Positions 32,210 through 42,840 of a stretch of DNA of 64,000 bases are shown here, piece by piece. Both the position numbers and the translations under genes were made by a program. This DNA comes from Heloderma charlesbogerti (Eukaryota > Chordata > Lepidosauria > Squamata > Helodermatidae), in NCBI GenBank assembly GCA_026122225.1, contig JANEZZ010000793.1:558001-622000 (forward strand). Direction: 5' to 3'. Numbering within the stretch: position 1 is the stretch's first letter; every line of letters begins with the position of its first letter. Under the pieces are notes generated by a model. The model was not told where the DNA came from. It was given only the letters and a program-made list of their open reading frames with translations, and did not search any database.

Positions 32210-35190
32210 GGTGGTCTCCAGTCCTTGCTACATTGTTTACTCATATTAACCAGCATGGGAAAATCCCTTGGAGATGGGAAGTAAGCATAGTTGTCCCCAT
32301 TCATAAAAAAGGTTCCAAGGCAGACCCGAAATATTTTAGACCTATTGGTCTATTGAATATTGTGTCTAAATTGTATTCAAAATATCTATTGGGTAAGTTG
32401 AAGTCCTGAGCTACTGAAAACGCCGTTATTGCTGAAGAACAAGCAGGGTTTATGAAGGGTAAATCCACAATACATCAATGTTCTGTCTGTCATCATTTGA
32501 TTAAAAAATATTCCCAAAACGGCAGAAAAGTGCTATTTGCTGCTTTTGTGGACTTCAGCTCTGCCTTTGACCTTATAGACAGAGGTGCCTTTGGCAAAAG
32601 GTAGCTGCCACTAATATTTATAGAAGGCTGCTTTTTTAAATTCAGTTGCTGCACACCAAGGGGGTGTTTCCACCAGCATTACTCCAAGCCAGCTGTATGT
32701 TGAGGTCCTTGGGGATAGATCATGTTGTGGTCATCTAGCAGCCACCCTGGAGTTTATCAGGGAAAACCCGGATTTCCTGAGACTGCTTAAAGTCCGATTC
32801 TTTCCCTCAAGTCAGGTTCTCCCCGGTATAGTTGTTGTATGTCCCAACCCCTGCATTTAGCTCTAGTATGCTAGCCCTGCCCAGGGGTGTGCCTTTCACC
32901 ATGACCCCACTCAAGGGGTGTTTCCTCTCATTGTGCTGAATGAGGCTTGCCCTCTGAATGCCCACAGAAATTACAGAGAACCCCCTCAATTGACATGGCA
33001 CAGTGCAATCTCAGGGCTCTGATTCTCCATTGTTTGGTTTATTGCCTTAGGAAGAAACTACTTCAACCCTTCATTATAGAAATCCTGCAGGTTAAAATGC
33101 GGACTGGTTTCCGTCTTTACTACTCCCACAATAAACCCATTAATGTCCTCAGAAGTAACTCCCATTGTGGTCAACGAGATCCTGCAAGTTAAAATGGGGG
33201 CTGGTTTCCATCTTTGTGTTCTCCCCTCTTTCCTAGCACAAGCATGTGTGTGTCTATTCAGAAGTAACTCCCATTGTCCTCAATGACACTTGCTCCTGAA
33301 ATGCAGGTGCATCTGGACTTTCAGGGGAAAGGAGAAAGGGGGGAAGAGGGGGGAAAGCCTCTCTAATTGGTTGAGCAGCCCCTGCCAGCCAGATGATGTT
33401 CACTCCAACCCCTACCCCCACCAGGAAGTATGTTCTGTGAAGCGATTTTTACTACTCTGGAGAATCTGCTTGTGGAGCCCTGCTCGCAGCAAAGCTGATT
33501 CCTTTTTAAAAAATCCTGTACTCCTCCATTAGCTTCTCCTTCCGTTGTCATGGAAACACGGCCCAATACTTTCCTTAGGGTCAGACTTGGGGCAAATGGA
33601 TTGTTAACTGATAATACTCCTAGTGATAGGGGGGTCCCTCAGGGATGCTTACTTTTTTATTCAATTTTTATATCACTGATATTGTTCAAGCACTGAGAGG
33701 TTTAGAATACTTTCCAGTTTTCATGCAGGAAGTCAGACTCTCAGTTCTTTTATATGCCGATGACATTGTTATGGTCTCTGCTAGCTTAATTGGGATGTGG
33801 AGACTTTTGAGCAAGTTGCATGCCTTTTGCACAAAAGAGCAGCTAACAGTCAACCATTCTAAAACAAAAGTCATGGTCTTTAGGAAGAAGGGAAAACCCC
33901 ACAGCTGGAGACTGAACAACAAACCCATTAAACAACAATTTTATTTTAAATATCTGGGGTTGGGTTTTAACTCAAAACTGTCTTGGAAGCTACACCTGCA
34001 TGCGGTTAAGTTGAAATCTACCCAGTTTACTCATTCCTTACTGTGGTTCTCCAGATTTCAAGGGGGAAGCTTAGTTGCTCCTACAGTTGCTCCTGGAAGA
34101 AGATGATGCCACAATTATTGTATGGCACAGAGATCTGGGGCTACAGTAAAGTCTCCCCTCTGGACGTTGTGCAGAACTCCTTCTTAAAATCTCTGTGGGT
34201 TGTCTCCAAAGGCACACCTGCTCCTTTTTTAAGGGCTGAAACAGGGCTACTCTCTTTACAAACTGATGTGCATGTTACTTTAGCCCTGTACTGGCTGAAG
34301 CTGGTTAGTATGAGTGATACCTGTCTCTTCAAAAAATGTTTCCTAGAACAACCAAAGCTCCTGGGCAAATTCAGTCCATATGATTCTCCGTTCTTATGGG
34401 ATTAATTAATATGGGAGCCTTACTAAACTATGCCTCTAACAGAGTTAAACAAAAGATCCACCTTGATTCCAAATGGTGGGACCTACATCTAATTTCTCAA
34501 ATGGCATATTCCTCTTGGTACCCAATATATAAATCATCTTTTGGGCTGGAGAAATATTTTACTAACCCTATTCTGGTGCCACTCGGAAGAGCATTTACAG
34601 CTCTGCACTTTCAGTGTATGCCCTCAACCTATTTAGAAGGAAGATTTAATAATATTCCTGTGCACCAAAGACTCTGCATCTGTGACTCAGGAAGTGGAGG
34701 ACATTCAACATTATTTGTTACAATGCCACCTATATACCTCCCCTAGACAAAAATTGAATACATTCTCCGCTCTTTATCTAATCAACCTCCCCTTGATCAC
34801 ATTTGTATTTTGTTGGCTGATAATGACGTATATATTACTGCTCTGGTTGCAAAATTTGCCCTGGCTGCAAGTAAGTTAAGAGCTAGGCACCAAAACCACC
34901 CATAATGCATCCCAATGTGGGGCCCATATAAATTTCGTTCCCCTTTATACAGTATGTGTTACTCTAGTATCCCGTTAGGGAGCTTTCGAGCCATGGCAAT
35001 ATGATCCTGCATTTTTATACTCTTTTTACTCTTGTATTTCTGTTTACCGTTTTTACTGTATTTTATCTTACTATTTTTTATCATATTCCATTTTAGCTTA
35101 TTGTCCTATTTGTATTTTATATTATTTTAAATATATCAAATTGTGATGGCTTATCACTTTTAACAATAAAGATAATTCAGTTCAATTCAA
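32210..35190 (+). pseudogene. Non-LTR retrotransposon reverse transcriptase, 5'-truncated and split
   Basis: Plus-strand pieces give consecutive RT blocks. VPIHKKGSKADPKYFRPIGL and EEQAGFMKGKSTIHQC, then AAFVDFSSAFDLIDRG lie at about 32290-32600. After an unrelated 0.9-kb insertion come NTPSDRGVPQGC (about 33600-33645) and LSVLLYADDIVMVSAS with an intact YADD at 33753-33764, then LTVNHSKTKVMVF and FKYLGLGFNSKLSW. Thumb and C-terminal pieces continue in shifted frames to about 34880, followed by an AT-rich 3' UTR to about 35190. At least one stop, several frameshifts and the insertion inactivate it. No endonuclease is seen. The clade differs from BovB, CR1 and L2 here; R4, Vingi or another lineage is possible. 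Confidence 0.75.
32663..33565. mobile_element. Roughly 0.9-kb insertion in the RT pseudogene, possible DNA transposon
   Basis: RT homology stops after an LLHTK-like segment near 32660 and resumes near 33570. The inserted DNA begins GGGGTGTTTCCACCAG and ends CATGGAAACACGGCCC, so GTGTTTCCA-type ends are inverted. Two internal AGAAGTAACTCCCATTGT repeats lie at about 33150 and 33260. No convincing target duplication and no transposase. Confidence 0.6.
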
Positions 35191-35711
35191 TGCAAATGGA
35201 TTGATTTATTCACCGTTGCATTGGCAGTTTGGTTGCTGAGACCTTTCCTCCTCCTCTTCTCCTTCTTCCATTTGTATTTTTAGCTCTTTGTACTGCATGC
35301 TCATTACAGTCTGGTTATCAGAAGCCTGATCTGTGTAACAGGTCCCTGTTTTGCTAACCATGAAAAACAAGTTTCCAGTAACTCAACAAAGAAGTGGCTT
35401 TTCCAGCATTTGTACATACACTTCGAATCTCAGAAATCCTTTGTGAATATTAAGAGCTAACTTTGCTTGTTCTTTGGTTGGGATTATTAAAGGCACACAC
35501 TTCTGCCCTTCAGAGTCAGTCCCAGCCCTGCCCCCCCCCCCTGCCATCACCACCAGTCCCAGGAAAAATGTACTTTGGCCTTGTGCATTGTGAAATGTTT
35601 CCTCTCTCCCAAGTGGTTGGATGTGCAGGACATTCTTTACCAGGTCACTTTCTTTGGAAGAAAATCGCTAGGGGGGCGTATGAGATGCTGCTGCTGCCAA
35701 TTTAGATTTCT
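35191..35711. other. No recognised feature
   Basis: No gene or repeat ends recognised; contains a short C-run and a TC-rich stretch. Confidence 0.5.
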
Positions 35712-35833
35712 TAAGGCACTATCCTAAACATGTTTAGACAGAAAAATGGCCTACAGCTCCCAGCATGCCCCAGCCAGCATGGCTGGCTGGAGCATGCTGG
35801 GAGCTGTGGACCTTTTTTTCTGCCCTTCGATGC
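35712..35833. mobile_element. Fold-back MITE related to 31.84 kb
   Basis: TCCTAAACATGTTTAGACAG, then TACAGCTCCCAGCATGCCCC faces GAGCATGCTGGGAGCTGTGG, giving a long stem with centre GCCAGCATGGCTGGC. The right outer end is degraded. Bases 35834-36168 have no other feature. Confidence 0.65.
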
Positions 35834-36180
35834 CTTTCTCAAAAAACAACTCAAGGTGACTTGCAACAAAATTAAAACATACAGAATTTAAAACAGCTAG
35901 AAACCAGTTATCCACCAAAATACCAGGACCTCATAAAATGACATCGATGACCGCCATAAACTATTCAACTAATGCATTGCAGAGTCCATCATATCCCCTC
36001 AAATGCCTGGAAATAGAGGAAAGTTGCCCAGGTGGGCCTTGCTTGCGGGAGCATTCCACAATTAGGGTATGTGGGTGGGGTGAGGAGGACCACCAAAAAG
36101 GCCCTCTCTCTTGTTGCCATCCTACAAATATCCCTCGGAGGAAACACTCAGAGGAGTGCCTCAGATGTGGATCGTAGTAT

Positions 36181-36280
36181 TTGTTGTTGTTCAGTCGTTC
36201 AGTCGTGTCCGACTCTTCGTGACCCCATGGACCATAGCACGCCAGGCCTTCCTGTCCTGCGCTCTCTCCCGGAGCGTGCT
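36181..36280 (-). mobile_element. BovB LINE 3' end, 100 bp, with target duplication
   Basis: TTGTTGTTGTTCAGTCGTTC, then GTGTCCGACTCTTCGTGACC is the reversed BovB 3' terminus. Flanks GGATCGTAGTAT (36169-36180) and GGATCATAGTAT (36281-36292) form a 12-bp duplication with one mismatch, so this is a complete, extremely 5'-truncated retrotransposition event. Confidence 0.9.
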
Positions 36281-36499
36281 GGATCATAGTATACCAGTGC
36301 TTGAATTAGAGGGAGGGCGGGGGCATCCCCTACCTTTCGTGACAGCCGCCTTAGTGACTGTTTTAAAAGGAAAGACCTCCATAATTTGGAAAACTGACAT
36401 CTATTCAAGCCCCTCTCCCCCCCCCCCCCCTGGCCTGGATCTTTCCACCATGCCGCTCTGTTGCTATATGTCCAGCTGAGGAGAAAACCCAATCACTGA

Positions 36500-36955
36500 T
36501 AGGGTGACTACTTACGTATCACCAAGAAAGAGGACAAAAGAGGATGGTGATTTGCATAACAACTGCATGTGCTGATTTATTTATTTATTTATGCAAATTT
36601 ATGCAAATCCTTCTGCTATCGAGGCACTACCTTTTGATGGCCTGCAGTTCATTATCTTTAAGCCCCAATTAGACAGGACAAATACAGAACATCTTTGAAC
36701 AGAGGACGGTTCACAGAATCATAGGGTTGGAAGGGGCCTACAAGACCATCGAGTCCAACCCCTTGCTCAGTGCAGCAAACCTGATTCCCAGGCGGTTCCC
36801 CATCCAAGTGCTAACCAGGGCTGACCCTGCTTAGCTTCCGAGATCAGACGAGATCAGGCACATCCAGCCCAACATAGCTGCAATTAGTTCTCTGACAGCC
36901 CTTCAAATAGAGGACTGACCTTTGTAAAAGAGGACAGCTGGCTACCCTATCCCCT
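36500..36955. mobile_element. DNA-transposon family E copy, interrupted by a 5S-CR1 SINE
   Basis: The ends TAGGGTGACTACTTACG (left) and GACAGCTGGCTACCCTA (right) are inverted matches. Internal AATTTATGCAAATCC and ATAGAGGACTGACCTTTG blocks belong to family E. SINE copy S2 occupies 36713-36881. Confidence 0.65.
36713..36881 (-). mobile_element. 5S-rRNA-derived SINE with CR1 tail, copy S2
   Basis: On the plus strand it reads CR1 terminus (AGAATCATAGGGTTGGAAGG, GAGTCCAACCCC), the junction CCTGATTCCCAGGCGG, then reversed 5S rRNA (CCATCCAAGTGCTAACCAGG, CCTGCTTAGCTTCCGAGATC, AGACGAGATCAGGCACATCC). The 5S part is closer to canonical than S1, including TTAGCTTCCGAGATCAGACG. It is inserted in a family E element. 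Confidence 0.85.
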
Positions 36956-37234
36956 GGGCACCCTGTTCTGGATTGCTGGGTGTGGGAGCCGCCATTTTAC
37001 TTTACCATAGTGCCCTGTAGCAATGCTGCCCAACATGGATCAAGCAATGCTGCTGTCATAGTTTAGCTGATGGCTCACCAATGTAGGAAGGGCTCCACCA
37101 GAGGGCACTTTGCCAACAGCCCCCTCAAAACTGGTGCCAGCCCTGCACATAACTTCTCAGATACCCCGACAAAGTTCACAAGCCTAGCATGAAGGAGAAA
37201 GCCTTCTTCTATTTTCTCCCACTCCTTCTAATGA

Positions 37235-38030
37235 TCACATGATTTGGGATGGGCAAATCTGTCCAATTTGGTTTCTCTCGGTTTCTTGTTTTTCCAGTCT
37301 GAAGTTCGGTTCATCCCCAACTTTGAAGATTTGTACGCATTTTGGTACACATTTCTCCTAATTAGGGATGACTATTGCCAAGAAATCCGGCCCTTTGGGG
37401 GCCAGCTGGATTTCTGTGGCACGCCAAGCTCAGCTTGCATTTGTAACCTGAGCTGCGGGTTTTCCCCCAAATCTGCGAACATTTTTCAGTTGTTTAAAAA
37501 ATTGTAAATAGAAATTTGTGCAAATTACAGCTGCAATTTGCACAAATTTCTATTTATGAAAAAGAACAGCCCGGAAAATCTGTGAGCTGGGCCAACTCAA
37601 TGCTGAGTGAGTCCGGCCAGCTCATGAAGAAACAAACTGAAGTACTGGGGGGGGGGGGCGGGGGGAGCTGATAAAGTTCGGCAAGCTCGATTCCCTGGAT
37701 GAATTCCTCTGACAGCCCTGCTCCTAATACATGCATTTTTGTACACAACTTCGCCTCATATACATACTTTTTTGCAAGGAACGTTCCCAATATAATGCTT
37801 TTTTTAACTATTATTTTTTGCTAATTTACACATTTTTCTGTGTATTCCCCTTCTCACATATGCATTTTTGTACACATGTTTTGATTGGAGAACTCTATTG
37901 CAAAATGTGGAGAAGTGTGAATTTCAATGGATAACTGGGTTGCAGTTCACGTCTTGGTTTGAAAGTGCAAAATTAGGTAAGTTTGCATTAAAATGCGAAT
38001 TGAACAAATTTCTTCCCCCCATTCCTACAC
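37235..38030 (+). mobile_element. AT-rich DNA-transposon-like family J, copy 1
   Basis: Blocks GGTACACATTTCTCCTAATT, TGCATTTTTGTACACA, TGCAAAATGTGGAGAAG and TTTGAAAGTGCAAAATTAGG recur as reverse complements at 39.6-40.02 kb. The ends GGGATGGGCAAATCTG and AATTTCTTCCCCCCATTCC are imperfectly inverted. A C-less G-run (37649-37662) and a 21-base stem at 37506-37555 are internal. Non-coding. Confidence 0.6.
37506..37555. repeat. 21-bp perfect stem with 8-base loop
   Basis: Arms AAATAGAAATTTGTGCAAATT (given here minus its last base: AAATAGAAATTTGTGCAAAT) at 37506-37526 and its exact complement at 37535-37555, with loop ACAGCTGC. Lies within family J copy 1. Confidence 0.9.
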
Positions 38031-38699
38031 ATGACAAAGAGATTTGAAGGGCTCCTTGCTGCATCTGACACTGTCCCTTTAACTTTGATTCTTCTCATCC
38101 AAGCCCAGCTTCCACTTGACCCAACAGAGAAGACAGTTTTGAGCACCCAAGGTCATTTCAGTATCTTTTTGTACATAGGCCAGACAGCAAACACAGGCTC
38201 CAGAGTTCCAGTGTTGCAATCTATTGCAACCAGACTAAGTTATGCCTCATTTGCATACACTTGCCATTATTATTTTTTCCCCAAGCACTGGATTTGCATT
38301 ATGTGTGTGCACAAGAGCATAGCAGGTTTGGAACTGCAGCTAAAGAGAGAGCCACTCTCTTCCTAGGGAATTAATTAATGTTTGACCTGAGCTTCAAAAG
38401 AAGTGGAGCACTAGTTCCTGCTGCTTTCGATAACCCGTTGAGATTGCTGAACGCTGTTATTAAATTCCTGTTAAACCAGAGTATATAATTGATACTGATG
38501 CTTGAAGAGTATAACCAAACAGACTGGACTCCATTTGGGGTTCCAAGTTTAGAAAGCGGAGGTGTTGAATCTCTTTCAGCACAGGAGCAGGATTTCATTT
38601 TGGAGAAGTTCTCAGGGGCCACATTCCAGTGCAGGGCTGGGCTAAAAGCAAAATGGGCAGGCTCAAAATAATAAAAATAGCATATTTTAGCTTAAAATT
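38031..38699. other. No recognised feature
   Basis: A 111-codon frame at 38031-38366 has no known domain. No repeat termini seen. Confidence 0.45.
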
Positions 38700-38925
38700 C
38701 TTGCTGATAGTAACTGAGCCTTAGAAGAAGCATTTCAACTTTTTAGAATGGGGGAAAAACTGCACAAAAGCCAGGAAGCCAGCAAACGATCAGTGCTCAG
38801 GGCAAATGGGGTAGGTTCAGGGGAAGGAGCATAGCCCTCTGGGGAACCCCAAACAGCTGGACTGGGACCCCAGGAGGGCTGTAGTTGGCCCCTGGGCCTG
38901 ATATTCTGCACCTTTGTTCTAAAGC
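38700..38925 (-). mobile_element. hAT-like MITE family F fragment, reverse orientation
   Basis: AAAGCCAGGAAGCCAGCAAA, CCTCTGGGGAACCCC and TTGGCCCCTGGGCCTGA are complements of family F landmarks at 54.52 and 59.53 kb (CAGGGGTG...GAACCTCAGGCCC). The outer TIR is degraded. Confidence 0.6.
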
Positions 38926-38997
38926 AAATAAGTGCAGAGTGACTCAGTTCTGCATTTGGCATTGCTTCCTTTATGTTCTGACGTGAGAGTCTGAGGG

Positions 38998-39330
38998 TGG
39001 TTCCAGATGAGGCTTTTATAATGTAATCACCACGACTCATTTGCTTAAATTTTATTGGGGGGGGGTCTAAACTACACCATCATCCTCTTGTAACCCTTGC
39101 ATATTTTCCCACTGCTTCTTCCATCTTCTATCATGCAATCACCCTGACTCATTTGATCATGCAATCACTCTGACTAATTTGCTTAATTTTATTGGGGGGG
39201 GGGTCTAAACTGTGTCATCATCCATTTGTAACCTTTGTGTGTTTTCCCACTGCTTCTTTCATCTTTTTTCTTACCAGAGAAATCTGTTAAGGAGGGAAAG
39301 ACGGAAAAGCCGCACAATGCCTGTTGATTG
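38998..39330. repeat. Repeat family L, copy 2, with an internal tandem duplication
   Basis: Two units of about 138 bases share GACTCATTTGCTTAAATT / GACTAATTTGCTTAATTT, a G-run, GTCTAAACT and TTTTCCCACTGCTTCTT. The right part, CTGTTAAGGAGGGAAAGACG, matches copy 1 at 27.8 kb. A partial third copy of the AATCACCCTGACTCATTTGA motif lies between the units. Confidence 0.65.
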
Positions 39331-39335
39331 GTAGC

Positions 39336-39582
39336 ACTTGAAGCTCAAATATTTTGGCCACCTAATGCGAAGAGAAAACTCTCTGGAAAAGACCCTGATG
39401 CTGGGAAAGACTGAAGGCAAAAGGAGAAGGGGACGGCAGAGGATTAGATGGCTAGATAGCATCACCGATGCAATGAATATGAACTTGAGCACACTCCGGG
39501 AGAGAGCGCAGGACAGGAAGGCCTGGCGTGCTATGGTCCATGGGGTCACGAAGAGTCAGACACGACTGAACAACAACAACAA
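39336..39582 (+). mobile_element. BovB LINE 3' end, 5'-truncated
   Basis: Translation gives LKYFGHLMRRENSLEKTLML, KRRRGRQRIRWLDSITDAM, ERAQDRKAWRAMVHGVTKS: the BovB ORF2 C-terminus, followed by the tail CGACTGAACAACAACAACAA. It is nearly identical to the copy at 40.87-41.1 kb, implying recent activity of the source. No clear target duplication. Confidence 0.9.
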
Positions 39583-39599
39583 GGAGTAAGGATGGCTAG

Positions 39600-40025
39600 G
39601 AAATCCATTCAGATCACATTTTAATGCAAACTGACCTAATTTTGCACTTTCAAGCCAATTCATGAACTGAAACTCAGTTAACCTTCAAAGTGTGCACACA
39701 TTTTGCAGTGGAGTTCCCCAACCAAAAAAAATAGGTACAAGAATACATGAATTAGGGGGAACTGCAGACAAAAAGGCATATATTCGTGGAAATAACATTT
39801 GCAAACACATTACATTAGGAAAATTGATTGCCAAAAAACATGTATACTAGGGAAAATTGCGTACACAGATGCAGGTATTAGGAAAAATGCACACAAAAAT
39901 CTGACATCTTTATGCAAACTTTTTTAAAAATCTCAGTGTTTAAAAGTTTGAAGATTTCTCAGGACAAAGCAAATTTAAGATTGGGAAAATGAGTCAATGT
40001 AGGGGAGAAATCTGCAGACGATATT
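39600..40025 (-). mobile_element. Family J, copy 2, inverted relative to copy 1
   Basis: ACATTTTAATGCAAACTGAC, CCTAATTTTGCACTTTCAAG, ACATTTTGCAGTGGAGTTCC and repeated TTAGGAAAA.. motifs are complements of copy 1. The gap between the copies is about 1.6 kb and contains BovB, F and L elements. Bases 40026-40658 have no further feature. Confidence 0.6.
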
Positions 40026-40669
40026 GACCGAACTGGCAACCCAAGCAAACCCAAATGAGGAATACACCTGTATGCCACCGCTAGCATGACCACAACCTAT
40101 GTCTGATGAGAATAGAGAATTGCAGAGAGATGAGAAGGAAACCAAGGTCTTTGTCACCACCTAGCATATCTGGGGAGCAGCTGGGGGTCCAAGCACCCCA
40201 GCAGGGCCCGCTGGTGCTGCCATTTGGCCATCCCATCCTCTGGGTCCTTTGGCTGCAGGTTTGTGATGACAACGTCTGGAAAACTGCCCTCCATTTCAGG
40301 ATACTTGGACAGTCTGGCATAGCATAACTCCAGAGTGTTGTGGGAAAATTAAAATAGTTGGCAGTTTCTTGAGTCTAGCTGCTACCACCAGGTAAGCTCA
40401 TGGTTGAATGGGTGAGCAAATGAGTACGCAGCCAGGAGAGTGAGCCAGTGAGAGGACTGAGGGGGCAGAGGGGTAGATAGTGGTGTAGTGGAGTCAGGGC
40501 TCACAGGGTCTATGCCCCAGGACTTTTTCATTAGCGGAGAGGAGGATGTCCTCTACCACCCCTGCTCAGACTTCGCTGTTCCCTCTGAGCTTAATTCTAA
40601 TCTTTGCAGTAGCTTGGGTGGGATGGATTTCCCCAGAAACAATATATTGCTGTGAGCTATCCCTGATGT

Positions 40670-41107
40670 TTTCCCAGTAGTAACGTATGGCTGTGAGAGC
40701 TGGACTATAAGGAAGGCTGAGCGCCAAAGAATTGATGCTTTCAATTCTCCAGCACTGTGGTGCTGGAGAAGACTCTTACGAGTCCCCTGGACTGCAAGGA
40801 GGTCCAATCAGTCCATCCTAAAGGAAATCAACCCTGAGTGCTCATTGGAAGGACAGAGACTGAAGCTGAAGCTCAAATATTTTGGCCACCTAATGCGAAG
40901 AGAAAACTCTCTGGAAAAGACCCTGATGCTGGGAAAGACTGAAGGCAAAAGGAGAAGGGGACGGCAGAGGATGAGATGGCTAGATAGCATCACTGATGCA
41001 ATGAATATGGACTTGAGCATGCTCCGGGAGAGAGCGCAGGACAGGAAGGCCTGGCGTGCTATGGTCCATGGGGTCACGAAGAGTCGGACACGACTGAACA
41101 ACAACAA
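40670..41107 (+). pseudogene. BovB LINE ORF2 C-terminal copy with 11-bp target duplication
   Basis: Frames give VVTYGCESWTIRKAERQRID, then LRVPWTARRSNQSILKEINP, LKYFGHLMRRENSLEKT and the RDRKAWRAMVHG C-terminus, ending in the tail GACTGAACAACAACAA. The frame is broken near 40740 (short insertion or deletion at TTTCAATTCTCC). ATCCCTGATGT flanks both sides exactly (40659-40669 and 41108-41118). A clear 5'-truncated target-primed insertion lacking endonuclease and RT core. Confidence 0.92.
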
Positions 41108-41118
41108 ATCCCTGATGT

Positions 41119-41661
41119 GTTTGGGATTGGCTTGGTCTTGAATGGGCAATTAAGACCCATTAGCTCTACAGAAGACCTGGTCCTGGTAGAGATGGAAACT
41201 GCTAGAACTGGTTTGATGACTTCATTGTTTCCCTCAGTTGCTGGGAAAAGAAACTCCTGGAAAATCTCGAGCTAGTGGTCTTAGACTGTTTGGGGACATG
41301 TTGTGTCCCCATCTCTCCCTTTCTCATGCAATCTCAGGTCTCTCCAACCAAAGTCCAACATGGTAACCACTACATTGCCCTTTGCCAGCTTACTATTCTA
41401 TGACTGTGAGCTCATCCTAATAAATTGGGCATTATGTTGTATACTGCTGCTCCTTGGTGTGATGCATGGGGGGCAGTTGGGAGAACATGGGGGGGTTAAC
41501 CCAGGGCCCTTTGCCAGGAGCCTCTTCTAACCTGGTGCCAGCTCTAAAGGACATCTTTTGATCAAGGAGCCAGAGCAGATCCAGTGGTATGTCCCCTGAC
41601 CCCCTATAAAACCTCCCAAATCAGGACTGCTTGCAGTGAGCAACTAGGAGACTCCATTCTG
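41119..41661. other. No recognised feature
   Basis: No gene or repeat recognised. Confidence 0.5.
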
Positions 41662-41669
41662 GTTACAGG

Positions 41670-41931
41670 CAGGGCTGGCCAGAGACATTTTGCTGCCTGA
41701 GGCAAACATGGTGCCCCCTCCCATTCCACGTACAAAAGATGGTCAGACTGACAGCTGAATACTGGGGATGGAACAGCATCCTCCACTGCACCTGAAAGCA
41801 GCAGGCTAGCGTAGGGGGCACAGGGCAGGCTGCATGGCCCACAACTCCCTCCTCCAAAATCTTACTGCTGCCGCCTAGTATCTGCATCCTGAAGTACTGT
41901 CTCACTCTGCCTAACAGTAGGGCCAGCCCTG
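41670..41931 (+). mobile_element. Complete hAT-like MITE, family A copy 4
   Basis: 262 bases with ends CAGGGCTGGCC and GGGCCAGCCCTG. Flanks GTTACAGG (41662-41669) and GTTGCAGG (41932-41939) are an 8-bp duplication with one mismatch, which fixes family A as hAT-type. Internal TTTTGCTGCCTGAGGCAAA is shared by all copies. No transposase. Confidence 0.85.
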
Positions 41932-42414
41932 GTTGCAGGTCACCTTTGCCTTGTTGCTCTGTCTCAACTTGTGCCACAGGAATCAAATCTGACAGCAAGA
42001 GGAAACTAGGACCACTGGATTAATTAGCCTTGCCACCTTCTCTCCACACCCTTGGTTAGCTCCAGGACTCTTCCTGTGCCAGGGAGTTTGCGTCCAAGCC
42101 CGTTACTGGGGTCCAACCTTTTGGTGAGGGTGAGATCTCCTCTCCCTGCATCCAGTCCACCACTCATGTTGCTAGGCTGCTGGAGCTTCCACCATCTCTT
42201 CTCCAAGCAGCCAAATATGCACAGTGGCCAATGAACCAATGGCTGTAGGGTCTGTCCGAGCCACTTATCAGTGGGAGTGCCCAGTGGGAACATAATGCAA
42301 CTCTCACTCTCTCTATCCCTTTAGCCCTCCCATTGGGAATCGGGAGATTGTTTGAGTTTGGAGTGCGGGGCTTGGGTATAATGCTCTTGGTGCCCCCCGT
42401 TACTGAGTGCACCT

Positions 42415-42840
42415 GATAATTGAGCCCAGCTGGGCCCAAAGAACTCCTCTTCCTCACCATTGTTGCCACTGCCCATGTGCCTGCCTCCTCCTCTGCCCCT
42501 AGCCTACACTGCTTCTCAGAGAGAGAAAGGACAACGCGTGCAGAGATGGCTGCTCCTTCTTGCTCCTTTAATCACTTCTCATCACTCAGAGAGGGCAAGT
42601 GAACAGACAGCAACAGCAAAGAGGATCAGGACCAGGAAGCTCAAATTTCCCACAATGCCTTGGAGTGGTGTGATGTCAGGCCTGCTTGGGGTATGACAGG
42701 AAATTCCTCATGGGAGCATGGCTGCTGCTCACTGTTTGCCCACCATCTGCTGCTAGGTAAACTCATCATGGCTTGTGGGGAGGCCCACCAACATAGGATG
42801 GGGTCCCACGCCAAGGAGCCCCCCAAACCTGGAGCCAGTC
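42415..42840 (-). repeat. Family B-related repeat
   Basis: Blocks CTCACCATTGTTGCCACTG, GAGAGAAAGG, GAACAGACAGCAAC and a terminal CCCCAAACCTGGAGCCAGT resemble family B pieces, but order and ends differ, so it may be a longer or rearranged relative. A GATGATAGGAAATTCC-like pair is not obvious. Orientation is uncertain. Confidence 0.4.
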
